Assembly (NCBI GenBank): GCA_946811185.2
Contig: OX328106.1
Span: 33,043,694 to 33,107,693, forward strand
Source: Hippopus hippopus
Taxonomy: Eukaryota > Mollusca > Bivalvia > Cardiida > Cardiidae
Length of the DNA: 64,000 bases
Direction: 5' to 3'
The position numbers and the translations under genes were made by a program. The notes under the pieces were generated by a model. The model was not told where the DNA came from. It ran no database searches and worked only from the letters and a program-made list of their open reading frames with translations. This document shows, one piece after another, positions 57,601-64,000 of the stretch. Numbering within the stretch: position 1 is the stretch's first letter; every line of letters starts with the position of its first letter.

Positions 57601-60600
57601 CTTATGTGGTGTCTGTTCTCCAAAATTTAGTCTCAATTTTCGGCATGGCTTCAAGCTTTATACCACTTTTGATGAAGTATGTTTTTTCGAGACCACCTGA
57701 CACTTTGACAGGAAGGACTTTCATGATTTGTTTTGAATCGTTTTTTGCTATTATTTTTCAGTTCGCCCAAAATTAGCTCAATTGTATTTTGGTCACAATC
57801 ATTGGAAGAAAATCTTAACGACACTGTGTTTCTTTGACCATAAAAATTCATCTACAACAATACTTTGGAGCTTGTTTATGGAACTTAACCAGTTCATGCA
57901 ATTCACCCATCTTCCATTTTATTGTCGTATGCCGCACCACATGATGTGTGCCAACCTTTGACTGGGGTTTCAGGAAAACATCTATGGTTGGGCGTGGAAA
58001 AGAAAATAAAGTGTAAACAAGTGCAAGTCTCTGATACTGAATCGTTAAAATAAAACCCAAATAGAAAATGAGATCAGGGCCTCAAAAGATGAAGTTTTTG
58101 CTGTTCGAACAATAGACGACCACAGTTACAGTACTTGCATGAGAAATGTTTTCATAAACAGGTAAACCCTTTACTCGGAATAGCCTTCAACCCTCCCACC
58201 GTATTTAAGCTGTTTTGTTCATACATTTTAACATTGCATTGAATGCAAAAAAACCCAACTAAGCTATCAAAAGTTCTGAAAATTTCACTCAAGGTTGTTA
58301 CAGGTAATATCATTAACTATGCAAATTCTCAGTAAAATAGCTAAAGCATTTTTTAAGACATTTCGAAATTCAAGGGGTCCCTATGAACCTCAAACTACCT
58401 ATACATGTACCACATTATGCTACTATGACAGCACAGAATCTTCTGGTTGACTGGTGTTAGAGAAAAATACATGGTAATTGTTATACCACACTGATGGTGT
58501 GGTGCCCATGCTTGTGAGGTAGAGCGTCAGCCTCAAAACCATAAGATCCCGAGTTTGATACCCGGGAGCGGGTGTCACTTTGGTACTGTTCATTGGCCCA
58601 CAAATTCAGCGCGAGTATTTGTGTAGTGCCCAGAAAGCAGAATCGAGAGAGATTAGTATAAGCTGTAAGAACTTGTTTCTCAATCAATGTAAAATAAATA
58701 TGTTTAAATTAAACCAAGAAAACAACATGCTGGTGACAAAGCTAGGACGTGGGTGATAAGTTATAAGACCAAAAAGGGCAGTGTCTATTCTTGAAACTGA
58801 AAATAAAGGGAGATTCCCCCCGCCCCACCCCCATCTATAGGGAGGATTTTCAAAAAATAGGTGGAATAATTTTCGAACATATAGAAAACATATATCACAT
58901 GTAACAGAGATTTATTCCTGTCCAAGAGTATACAGGAGAGTTACTGACTTGTATACATTTCAAATGACAAGTTTCTGGAATATCCTTCTCTAGAAATGAA
59001 ATTCATTTTTGAAAAATATACAAGACAGTTATAAAATTCATTCTGATAAAATTCCTTGCAATAACAGTAGTCTTAGACTAGTTTAAGTGGACCATTTTGG
59101 ACCGTGTCGTTTTGGGCCATCTGACCCAATTCCTGTAAAGGGAAGTTACTTTAATGTACATAGTATGTTCCAGAACAGCTTGGGCAAATGCAGTTTTATT
59201 CAAAATAGCAGTATTTCCTGCAAGAACTAAGAGTAAATTCTTTGTTTTGGGATGTTTCATAGATTATTTTTTACATGGGACTGTCATGCTTTGGGTTTGA
59301 ATTTATGCGGGATTTGAAAAAAGTTAGCATGAAACCCTGCAATCGCGCATCCTAGAATAGACGCTGAAAGGGGCACGACTTTGTCAAAAATGTTTTGAGG
59401 TTTACCTGCCCTTTTGGTAGGAATTCTCCTTTTGATAGTTAATAACTAGCCTGAGTTTGAAGTAAATGAACCATACTCTGACAAGAGGTGGAAAGAATCT
59501 CCATGATGCATTATATCAAGCAGGGTAATCACATAATTATGGATCCATAAAATCCATTTTGTTGAACGACCAGCTGAATTCCAAGGCAGAGTGGTCCTTC
59601 AACATCCAGAAAATTTACCAAAAGCAAAAAGTTTTGACCCAGCTCAGCAAGTGCAAACTGTGACATGGGTCAATACTTTTTGCAGATGCATTAAACCCCC
59701 TTTTCACACAACATGACTTAAATGATATTAGTAATGACATATTAAGCAGTCATTCAAACACATTGCTGTATAGTAAAAGGTTTAGCAAATACATCAAGAA
59801 ATTCAGGAAGTTCTTACCAATATTTCTTTCAGCACAATCTTTTGAAACTACTAAGAGCCGAGTCCGGTAGTGCAGTCTGTAGTGTACAGGACTGAAGAAG
59901 ACGGGGGTCGCTGGTTCAATCCCTGGCTGGGCCAATTTCTTTCCGAGGATTGATGATAGTCATTGTGACAGGATTCATTCCTCTCTCACTGCTGATCATT
60001 GTTTCAATGATGGTTATGTGGGAAAGCAGCCAGTGGCTTCGAAAGAATATTGTACTGAGTACTAGTAAAAAGAAACTCCATGAAAACACGGATAGGTGCA
60101 CTGGCTGCTGCGATATAACTGAAACAACATTGAAAAGTGTTAAAACACCATACCACCATACAATAAATGAACCTACTACGTCGTTGCTTTAACTCTTCAC
60201 AAAAAGACTAAATTTTAGGCTAGTCTAAACTGAAAGCATTTGCAGAGAACAAAATCAGTGTGACTCAAAAAATGAAGTTTGTTTTGGGTTGGGTAGAAAA
60301 CATTGTGGGAAAAGGAGAAAATGCTGGTTATCAGCATTTTCTCCTTTTCCCATGTTTTCAAAAGGCTTCTTTCTCAGGGTCGTTAAAACCAGGGATTGTT
60401 TGGTAAAGGGTTAATCTTTTTTTACATGGAAAGATATTACATTTCTAACTTGTATACTCTTGTGTTACTTACCTAAATGGTAATAATATCGCGTATCTTA
60501 CAAAACATCCAAAACACCACAGCACTGTTAAACGAATACTGAAATAGAAAAATACTGGTAACTTGTAAATGTTTGGGTATCAGAGGTTCATGTTTCTGTT

Positions 60601-62487
60601 GACATTATTTTCCATTCACCTGAATGAGATTAACCCTTTACCAAACACTGAAATTTTGGCCTTGTCCAAATTGAAAGCAATTGCAGGCAACAAAATTAGT
60701 ATGACTCAAAATCTGAAACTTTTGTTTCAGGAAGGGTAGAAAACATTGTGGAAAAGGGAGAAAATGCTTGTTACAATGTTTTCAAAGGGCTTCTTTCTCA
60801 GGGTTGTGAAAGGTTGGTAAAGGGTTAATCTAAGAATAATTATTTAAAAATTTCAATTACCTCTGGAATACAGTTTTTGACAAGATGACAAGAAATTTCA
60901 CATGTTCACACACAGATCATATCCAAAAATTATAAAGATATGTTTACCACAGATATGGGGTCTTTTTATCAATATCATAATGCAAAGTTAACCTTATTTA
61001 TGTATAAGTCTTGTGTGTGCAGTAAAGTTTTCCTCTTTACTGGACAACACAAATTTTGACTCATCTTTATTGATAACTTTTACAGACAACAAATAAAATA
61101 CAAATCAAATGCTTGGACTTGTCTTTGAAAGGGTTGAAAATATTGTGGGAAGATGCAAGAATTCTGGTTACCAGTATTTTCTCCCTTTTCTAAAGTTTTA
61201 AAATTCTATCATCTTCAGGACTGTAAAAACATGGGATAGTTTTGTACAGGGATAATTCACATTCATCCTATTGTAAGTGGGCAGCGTTCTGGGAATGGGG
61301 GGGTTTAATGCATCTCCATGATGATTTATACCAAACAAGTCATCACATAATTATGGATCCATAACATTTTGTCTAACAACAAAATGAGTCATGACTTAGA
61401 ATGGTCCTTGGACATGCAGAAATTTTTTATAAGCTGCAAAAAGTTTAAACCTATATCAGCCTGCATGGACTGTGCATTAAACTCCCTTTTTTACATAGCA
61501 TGACTCATATATCATACTTCTGAGTTATCTAACAGAAGTAAAGAGCCTATCAATACATAAACTAATAGATGTTCCTTATAAAATTAAATATGTTCAAGGA
61601 AAAAATGGACATCATTGCTACCAAACTAAATGGATTTATATTCCTCTATTTAGAATTAATAATTATGAAACAAGAATACCATAAAAGTAATAACAAAATG
61701 TGAATAAAGTTGGTATATTGTGACATTACCTTATAAAGTGATAGCCTTTATCAGTTCTAGTTAGTAAATTCCAGCTTTTCAAATCTGTCAATAACAAAAA
61801 ATAATTTATTCATAAAACAATTGAAGATGATGGTCAATATATGAAGACACTCTTTCTGATTCTATAATACATTCAAACCTGTACTGACCATTTACCAGAT
61901 AATAAAAGTTTAGACTTGTCCAATTTGAAAGGATTTACAGACTACAAATTAAATGTGGCTCGATAATGGAGTTTGTCATTGATACTGTACAAAATATAAC
62001 TGGAAAAGGAGGAATTGCTGGTTACCAGTATTTTCCTTTCTCACAATGTTTTCAAAAGCTGTTTTTCTCAGGAATGTTAAAATCTGGATTGTGTGGTAAA
62101 GGTAAAATAGATATGGCCACTTTTTGCCCCAAAATGCAAACAAGTTACACTTTTAAAAGTCTTAAATAACTAACAACTGTCCACAGGTAGCTCACTGGTT
62201 TCTGTCAAAACTCTCAACTCAATGGCATAATTTTAGACTTGTCAAAATTGAGAGCAACTGCATATAATATGAATATGACTCAAATGAGGAGATTTGTCTT
62301 GGGAAAGGAGAAAATGCTGTTTACTACCATCTTCCCATTTTAACACTTTGTTGTCAAAAGCATTATTTCTCGGGGACATAAAACTAGGAATCATTTGGTA
62401 AAGGGTTAAATTCATACAAAAAATATAATGTTAAAGTAAATTACCTTCAGCTGAAAACCTATGGGTAACATCATCTTGAATGATAGA
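45605..62487 (-). CDS. GPAT4: GPAT3/GPAT4-type glycerol-3-phosphate acyltransferase, last 12 coding exons
   Basis: Join of exons 62487-62445, 61784-61730, 60538-60473, 57009-56935, 54595-54530, 53360-53267, 52427-52312, 51389-51334, 48851-48766, 47722-47594, 46980-46901 and 45692-45605: 954 nt, 317 codons plus stop, all phases consistent. The product makes lysophosphatidate from glycerol-3-phosphate and acyl-CoA at the ER, the first step of glycerolipid synthesis. Numbering is within this partial protein: two hydrophobic segments (about 34-55 and 57-77), acyltransferase motif I HTSPLD (116-121), motif II GVIQR (143-147), motif III FPEGTCINN (188-196) and motif IV VYPVAV. Human GPAT4 is about 456 residues, so roughly 120-140 N-terminal residues lie off the right edge. 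GYIPKGR and ENRP favour GPAT4 over GPAT3; orthology is inferred. Confidence 0.93.
45804..46032 (-). repeat. M1 MITE, full length (229 bp)
   Basis: TTAACTCTTTACCAAACAATGCC ... GTTTGGTAAAGAGTTAA, perfect ~62-nt palindrome apart from the GATAACC centre. Lies in the last GPAT intron. Confidence 0.85.
46495..46790 (-). repeat. M1 MITE with partial duplication
   Basis: Hairpin 'ggagaaaatgctggtaacaagcatgctctcc'. The stretch 'ttttccaagtgttttctrctct ... gaaaacccctattttgtgccatatttaatt' occurs twice (46598-46655 and 46720-46775). Confidence 0.55.
46901..46980 (-). CDS. GPAT4: GPAT exon
   Basis: Acceptor GACTTTCAG at 46981-46982, donor GTAAGG at 46900-46899. Encodes PEEDAIMFANRVKSVIAKKG then GLVDLD, matching the vertebrate block EDAVQFANRVKSAIARQGGLVDL. 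Confidence 0.94.
47023..47225 (-). repeat. M1 MITE, decayed
   Basis: TTAACCTTATAATAAACCATCC ... AGTTGTATGGTAAAGAG. The hairpin core is mostly gone. Confidence 0.5.
47385..47560. repeat. 'gatctacactg' family repeat, diverged
   Basis: 'aacccttacagcacaaggc ... aaagatcaatgtcagacctcc ... cttcagatctacactgtac'. Weak match to 41526-41640. Confidence 0.35.
47594..47722 (-). CDS. GPAT4: GPAT exon
   Basis: Acceptor TATTTACAG at 47723-47724, donor GTAGTC at 47593-47592. 43 codons in phase 0: YDSRFGDAFWNSSKESMIHH then VYNIMTSWALVVEIWYLPPI ERQ. Aligns with YDPQFGDAFWNSS and MMTSWAIV..VWYLPPM of vertebrate GPAT3/4. Confidence 0.95.
47977..48210 (+). repeat. M1 MITE
   Basis: TTAACTCTATCAAACAAAAAC ... GATAGTTTGGTAAAGGATTGA. 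Palindrome with a few mismatches near 48090-48150. Confidence 0.65.
48484..48746 (+). repeat. M2 MITE, best copy (263 bp)
   Basis: TIRs TGAGCCATGCTCTGTGAAAA... and TGAGCCATGCTCTGGCAAAA... (about 34 bp, few mismatches). A near-terminal palindrome CAGCCTGCGC-AGTCC-GCGCAGGCTG lies at about 48542-48566. No ORF. Ends 20 bp from a GPAT exon. Confidence 0.85.
48766..48851 (-). CDS. GPAT4: GPAT exon (motif III end and motif IV)
   Basis: Acceptor AAATTTTAG at 48852-48853, donor GTGAGT at 48765-48764. Completes FPEG and encodes TCINNTSVMMFKKGGFEVSP then VVYPVAVK. Near-identical to the vertebrate block TCINNTSVMMFKKGSFE. Confidence 0.95.
49005..49272 (-). repeat. tRNA-derived SINE, head and body
   Basis: Minus strand: CACTCAGTTGGTAACATACA (A box) and GCAGGTTCGAGTCTCAAG (B box) near 49195-49262, then the body shared with 1360-1535, 24602-24800 and 59850-60165. 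This is the copy that links body and promoter most clearly. Confidence 0.7.
49708..49968 (+). CDS. unassigned ORF inside the TIR element
   Basis: 86 codons starting MADSDFMGYAGFLMILIALQ. No family recognised. GC content is higher than in surrounding DNA. It may be a leftover of the element's cargo or chance. Confidence 0.25.
   Translation: MADSDFMGYAGFLMILIALQYSRNVVVSSRHLVCLMEPTITEPRSFFAHYNTARRLDAVVISVSFNIKFFFVVRKNLQLTKEVVLI
50046..50249 (+). CDS. possible transposase-related N-terminal ORF inside the TIR element
   Basis: 67 codons: MSRTGKHYKKSVKRAVHDKG, then QRSLFTFGVKCSNSFQIDLQ. The basic start followed by a QRSLFxF-type motif resembles N-termini of some hAT-like proteins. No BED finger or catalytic domain remains. 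Low certainty. Confidence 0.3.
   Translation: MSRTGKHYKKSVKRAVHDKGQRSLFTFGVKCSNSFQIDLQVIKSPHTESQSDVPGLSDIADLPLSGK
51085..51290 (-). repeat. M1 MITE, decayed
   Basis: 'aaaaaacattgtgtaaaacttaaaaggagaaaagattctgg' and 'ttttgaactctggtaataaa'. Confidence 0.45.
51334..51389 (-). CDS. GPAT4: GPAT exon (start of motif III)
   Basis: Acceptor TCATTCCAG at 51390-51391, donor GTTTGT at 51333-51332. Encodes MSEHVKDKDKLPILIFPE. The Gly of FPEGT is split with the next exon. Confidence 0.93.
51516..51733 (+). repeat. M1 MITE
   Basis: 'cttaaatctataccaaatgac' to 'gtagggtaaagggttaa', palindrome with two mismatches near 51608-51668. Confidence 0.7.
52166..52290 (+). repeat. M2 fragment
   Basis: 'gcaaaaagtttcttcccagatcagcctgcacagtcc ... 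gatgcatttttggatgcattaaaaat ... agagcatgatgc'. Inner part and one end of an M2 element. Confidence 0.5.
52312..52427 (-). CDS. GPAT4: GPAT exon (motif II)
   Basis: Acceptor CATATTGCAG at 52428-52429, donor GTAGGG at 52311-52310. Encodes VGQQHTGFLGVIQRALSRAT then SHIWFERSEAKDRVIVSQ. Corresponds to VGQVHGGLMGVIQRA and HVWFERSE.KDR in vertebrates. Thr replaces the usual second Gly of HGG. Confidence 0.95.
53267..53360 (-). CDS. GPAT4: GPAT exon (catalytic motif I)
   Basis: Acceptor AATTTGTAG at 53361-53362, donor GTTTGT at 53266-53265. Encodes PENRPSHGICVANHTSPLDV then IILSSDNCYAM. HTSPLD is the catalytic HX4D motif. Confidence 0.95.
53447..53678 (+). repeat. M1 MITE
   Basis: 'gatctttatcaaacaactcaattttgaacttg' to 'gcgtggtaaaggattta'. 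Palindrome perfect over ~50 nt near 53560-53612. Confidence 0.7.
54017..54227 (-). repeat. M2 MITE, minus orientation, right end missing
   Basis: 'aagtcattatataattttatggatccataaaa ... gtcagcctgtgtggactgcgcaggctgac ... attaaacaccttttcacagagcatgactc'. About 40 bp of the other end are lost. Confidence 0.65.
54530..54595 (-). CDS. GPAT4: GPAT exon
   Basis: Acceptor CTTTAAACAG at 54596-54597, donor GTAAGT at 54529-54528. Encodes VFSLMSHRILCRAMSALVTF H, the segment just before motif I. Aligns with CYRICVRALTAIITYHDRENRP of GPAT4. Confidence 0.9.
54697..54885 (+). repeat. M1 MITE, decayed
   Basis: 'agatgacaaaactttagacttgtccaaattgaaggcatttgcaaacg'. The hairpin is lost. Confidence 0.45.
55254..55496 (-). 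repeat. M2 MITE, minus orientation
   Basis: 'gtatgctctggcaatcatctgcatgatgtattaaacc ... ggtcagcctctgagaactgcgaaggctgac ... cattaaacattttcaaagagtatgc'. Both TIRs and the palindrome are present with mutations. Confidence 0.7.
55687..55955 (+). repeat. M3 MITE, second copy
   Basis: ATATGGCTTGCAACATGCGAAA at the left, inverse GCGTGTTGCAACCCATAT at the right. Two palindromes (CAGCCTGCGCAGTCCGCGCAG near 55750 and its mirror near 55870). Confidence 0.8.
56093..56475 (+). repeat. two M1 MITEs, decayed, convergent
   Basis: 56093-56295 (plus) starts 'ttaactctttactgaataac'. 56320-56475 (minus) keeps 'aacaagcattttctcg' and 'tttccacttggatgaatctaaaa'. Confidence 0.5.
56478..56763 (+). repeat. M2 MITE with internal ~30-bp duplication
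   Basis: TGAGCCATGCTCTGTGAAAAGG ... CCAGAGCATGACTCA. The segment 'gtggctctatgaaaagcaggtttgatgcat' is an extra diverged copy of the subterminal sequence. Palindrome 'gtcagcctgcacagtccgcacaggctgac' intact. Confidence 0.75.
56935..57009 (-). CDS. GPAT4: GPAT exon (second hydrophobic segment)
   Basis: Acceptor TTTATTTCAG at 57010-57011, donor GTAAGG at 56934-56933. Encodes LILCVVGILWLIVSTFLIGY then IPKG. Corresponds to the vertebrate hydrophobic block ending VVGYLPNGR. Confidence 0.9.
57197..58403. mobile_element. 1199-bp TIR element flanked by TATA
   Basis: TATA at 57197-57200 and 58400-58403 flanks inverted ends GGTAGTTTGAGGACCATAGG and GGTAGTTTGAGGTTCATAGG (about 35-40 bp with few mismatches). 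A TA or TATA duplication fits Tc1/mariner-like mobility. The ORFs inside (57259-57456 minus, 57582-57776 plus, 57651-57851 minus, 57848-58060 minus) show no transposase motif. It lies in a GPAT intron. Confidence 0.75.
58487..58695 (+). repeat. tRNA-derived SINE, second type
   Basis: 'tgtgaggtagagcgtcagcc' (A-box-like) and 'gagtttgatacccgg' (B-box-like), then body 'cactttggtactgttcattggcccacaaa' ending in an A/T-rich tail. Its body differs from the SINE at 59850. Confidence 0.6.
58696..59370. other. no recognisable feature
   Basis: GPAT intron sequence with no family repeat that I can identify. Confidence 0.35.
59375..59466 (+). repeat. R-family fragment, cut by M2
   Basis: 'aaaggggcacgactttgtcaaaaatgttttgaggtttacctgcccttttggta ... 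gtttgaagtaaatgaa', continuing directly into an M2 element. Confidence 0.5.
59467..59720 (-). repeat. M2 MITE, minus orientation
   Basis: 'aaccatactctgacaagaggtgg ... ttaaacccccttttcacacaacatgactta'. TIRs readable, inner palindrome decayed. Confidence 0.65.
59848..60165 (+). repeat. tRNA-derived SINE, full length
   Basis: Head 59856-59934: GTCCGGTAGTGCAGTCTGTAG (A-box-like) and GCTGGTTCAATCCCTGG (B box). Body 'gattgatgatagtcattgtgacagg ... gcagccagtggcttcgaaagaatattg ... ggataggtgcactggc', which recurs in minus orientation at three other places. Confidence 0.7.
60189..60414 (+). repeat. M1 MITE, full length
   Basis: TTAACTCTTCACAAAAAGAC ... GATTGTTTGGTAAAGGGTTAA, palindrome perfect apart from a short deletion in the right arm. 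Confidence 0.8.
60473..60538 (-). CDS. GPAT4: GPAT exon (first hydrophobic segment)
   Basis: Acceptor CTATTTCAG at 60539-60540, donor GTAAGT at 60472-60471. Encodes IRLTVLWCFGCFVRYAILLP F. Aligns with LRLTVLWGLGVLIRYCFLLP of vertebrate GPAT4. Confidence 0.93.
   Translation of the reverse strand, partial: YSFNSAVVFWMFCKIRDIITI
60630..60828 (+). repeat. M1 MITE with hairpin arm deleted
   Basis: TTAACCCTTTACCAAACACTG ... GTTGGTAAAGGGTTAA. Left arm present ('aaaacattgtggaaaagggagaaaatgc'), right arm mostly gone. Confidence 0.7.
61030..61255 (+). repeat. M1 MITE, diverged
   Basis: 'cctctttactggacaacac' to 'gatagttttgtacagggataa', hairpin with many mismatches. Confidence 0.55.
61280..61509 (-). 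repeat. M2 MITE, minus orientation, decayed
   Basis: 'gcgttctgggaatgggggggtttaatgcatctcc ... ggatccata ... ttaaactcccttttttacatagcatgactca'. The inner palindrome has lost one arm. Confidence 0.6.
61730..61784 (-). CDS. GPAT4: GPAT exon
   Basis: Acceptor TTATTGACAG at 61785-61786, donor GTAATG at 61729-61728. Encodes LKSWNLLTRTDKGYHFI. Aligns with LVSWNLLSRTNYNFQYIS in vertebrates. Confidence 0.92.
61888..62108 (+). repeat. M1 MITE
   Basis: 'gaccatttaccagataataaaagtttagac' to 'gattgtgtggtaaaggtaaa', hairpin decayed. Confidence 0.6.
62200..62410 (+). repeat. M1 MITE, diverged
   Basis: 'ctcaatggcataattttagacttgtc' to 'aatcatttggtaaagggttaa'. Confidence 0.6.
62445..62487 (-). CDS. GPAT4: GPAT exon, first one inside the window
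   Basis: Acceptor TGTTTCAG at 62488-62489, donor GTAATT at 62444-62443. Encodes SIIQDDVTHRFSAE in phase 0, matching the vertebrate block DEVTKRFSAEEL. No further upstream exon is recognisable before the window ends. Confidence 0.9.
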
Positions 62488-62668
62488 CTGAAACATAGTA
62501 ATAATAAGTCTGCACACATTATCATTGTATACCATCTACTTTAATCCAATGATAAATTGTATGAGTATTTAAAAGATTACACAGATTACACAAATTAACA
62601 GATATTAATTTTTCCTGTGATTGTCCTTGGGCAAAAGCTCTGCAGAGCCCAAGCTAGTATCAGTGAAA

Positions 62669-64000
62669 AACAAGAGGGCCAAGATGGCCCTGTATCGCTC
62701 CACTGGCTTTTTAACCCTTTACCACACAAATCGAAGTGTTAATGACCCTGAAAGACAAGGCTTTCAAAAAAACATCCTGAGAAAAGGACATGTTGTAAGC
62801 CATTTCCCTTGATTAATGTTTAAATTGAAGTGACAATATTTTGAAGCCCATGTTAAACTTGCGATCCCTGGAATGAAGGCAATTTTGACCCCAGACCTAC
62901 AATATGAAACTAGAATGTGTGGTTATAAACAAAAAGATTTTTTAATCTTGCCCAATAAAAAGTCATGTAAAACAAGTTTGCTGAATAAAAGGCCCTGTAA
63001 AATATGTGATCCATGACACAGGTTTATCAAGTTTTCACTATAAAAGCCAATGTAAAACTTGTGACCCCTGGTGTGGAGTCAAACTTGACCCCCAAAGTTA
63101 AAATTTGGGCCCTCTTGGTAGAGGCCCATTATATAAAGTTACATGCAAAATTTGGTAGCCCTAGGCCTAAATATGGCTATGTACAAGTAGATTATTAAAG
63201 TTTCCTTATATAAGACCATGTAGAACTTGTGACCCCCTGGGGTGGGGCTACATTTGACCCCCTGGGCTATAATTTGGGCACCCTTGATAGAGACCCCCTA
63301 GATAAAGCTAAATGCAAAATTTGATAGCCCTAGCCCTTATAGCTAGATGCGAAAGATTTTCCTATATAAGCCCGCCCATGTAAAACATGTTACCCCCCGG
63401 AGCGAAGTCAAATTTGACCCTTGGCTATAATTTGGACACCCTTGGTACAGGTCCACTAGATAAAGCTACATGCCAAATTTGGTCGCCCTAGGCCCCATGG
63501 CTAGGTCAAAGAAGAATTTTAAAGTTCTCCCTATATAAGCCCATGTAAAACTTGTTATATAAGCCCATGTAAAACTTGTTACCCCCGGGCAGGGCCTAAT
63601 TTGACCCCAGGGCTATAATTTGAACAATCTTGGCAGAGGTCCACTAGATAAAGCTACATGCCAAATTTGGTAGCTCTAGGCCCTATGGCTAGGTAGAAGA
63701 GGAATTTTAAAGTTCTCCCTAAATAAGCCCATGTATAACTTGTAACCCCCGGGGCGGGGCCAATTTTGACCCCAGGGCTATAAATTGAAGAAACTTGGTA
63801 GAGGTCCACTAGATAAAGCTACATGCCAAATTTGGTAGCCCTTGGCCTTACGGTTTCAGACAAGAAGATTTTCAAAGATTTTCAAAATTTTTTAGTTTTG
63901 TTGCCATGGCAACCAGAGTTTTTGAAGGAATTAAATTCTTTCAAGAAATTCTGAAGAGGACCATGGCAGGATCATTTCTGTGAAGTTTCATCAAAATTGG
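62669..64000 (+). repeat. S-family tandem-core element, runs off the right edge
   Basis: Starts AACAAGAGGGCCAAGATGG. From about 62830 to 63880 there are about six ~165-175-bp units ('gcccatgtaaaacttgtgacccc', 'agataaagctacatgccaaatttgg'), with a 19-bp direct duplication at 63536-63573. Near 63890 the sequence switches to the 'ggttgccatggcaaccag' module of the element at 1674. A partial M1 (62711-62815) interrupts the left part. Confidence 0.7.
62711..62815 (-). repeat. M1 MITE, partial
   Basis: TTAACCCTTTACCACACAAATCG ... 'aaaaacatcctgagaaaagga'. Only about the first 100 bp remain. Confidence 0.55.

Overview
The window is eukaryotic, AT-rich and intron-rich, with very dense short interspersed repeats. 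Arrays of the 'gtgaccttgacctttgacc' type, palindromic elements with the core CAGCCTGCGC-AGTCC-GCGCAGGCTG, and tandem-core elements ending in GAGCTAA all look like bivalve mollusc DNA. A heterodont such as a dreissenid mussel is my best guess, but the species is inferred, not shown.

Two multi-exon protein genes lie on the minus strand. I assembled both by hand from splice sites and family similarity. (1) A TAPT1 homologue occupies 26268 down to 8940: 11 coding exons, 1914 nt, 637 codons plus stop, with every junction in phase. One intron (17988-18706) reads as a minor (U12-type) intron. (2) The last 12 coding exons of a GPAT3/GPAT4-type glycerol-3-phosphate acyltransferase run from 62487 down to 45605 (317 codons plus stop). 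Its N-terminal exons lie beyond the right edge. The two genes are about 19 kb apart, head behind tail. I see no operon or functional coupling: TAPT1 is an ER/ciliary-base membrane protein and GPAT4 is an ER lipid enzyme.

Nearly everything else is mobile-element DNA. The dominant element is a ~230-bp TTAA-flanked MITE (called M1 here), with about 55-60 copies in either orientation. Its ends read TTAACYCTTTACCA and its centre is a near-perfect palindrome of about 66 nt. Other families are: M2 (~260 bp, TGAGCCATGCTCTG ends); M3 (~270 bp, ATATGGCCTACAAC ends); a fold-back element carrying inverted CCAAT boxes; three 'pearl'-like families with tandem cores of ~150-175 bp (P, Q and S); a ~250-bp family with 'gggcataattctgtcaaaaat' (R); tRNA-derived SINEs; and several single TIR elements with clear target-site duplications (671 bp with 8-bp TSD; 1447 bp with 5-bp TSD; 1199 bp with TATA).

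Layout: 1-8.7 kb repeats only; 8.9-26.3 kb TAPT1 with repeats in its introns; 26.3-45.6 kb intergenic repeats, including two large P arrays and a Tc1 transposase fossil; 45.6-62.5 kb GPAT; 62.7-64 kb an S-type array running off the edge. The most interesting signals are repeat termini lying exactly at exon edges of TAPT1 (stop codon, the donors of exons 2 and 10, both sides of exon 9, the acceptor of exon 3), the U12-type intron, and nested insertions that reveal exact element boundaries.
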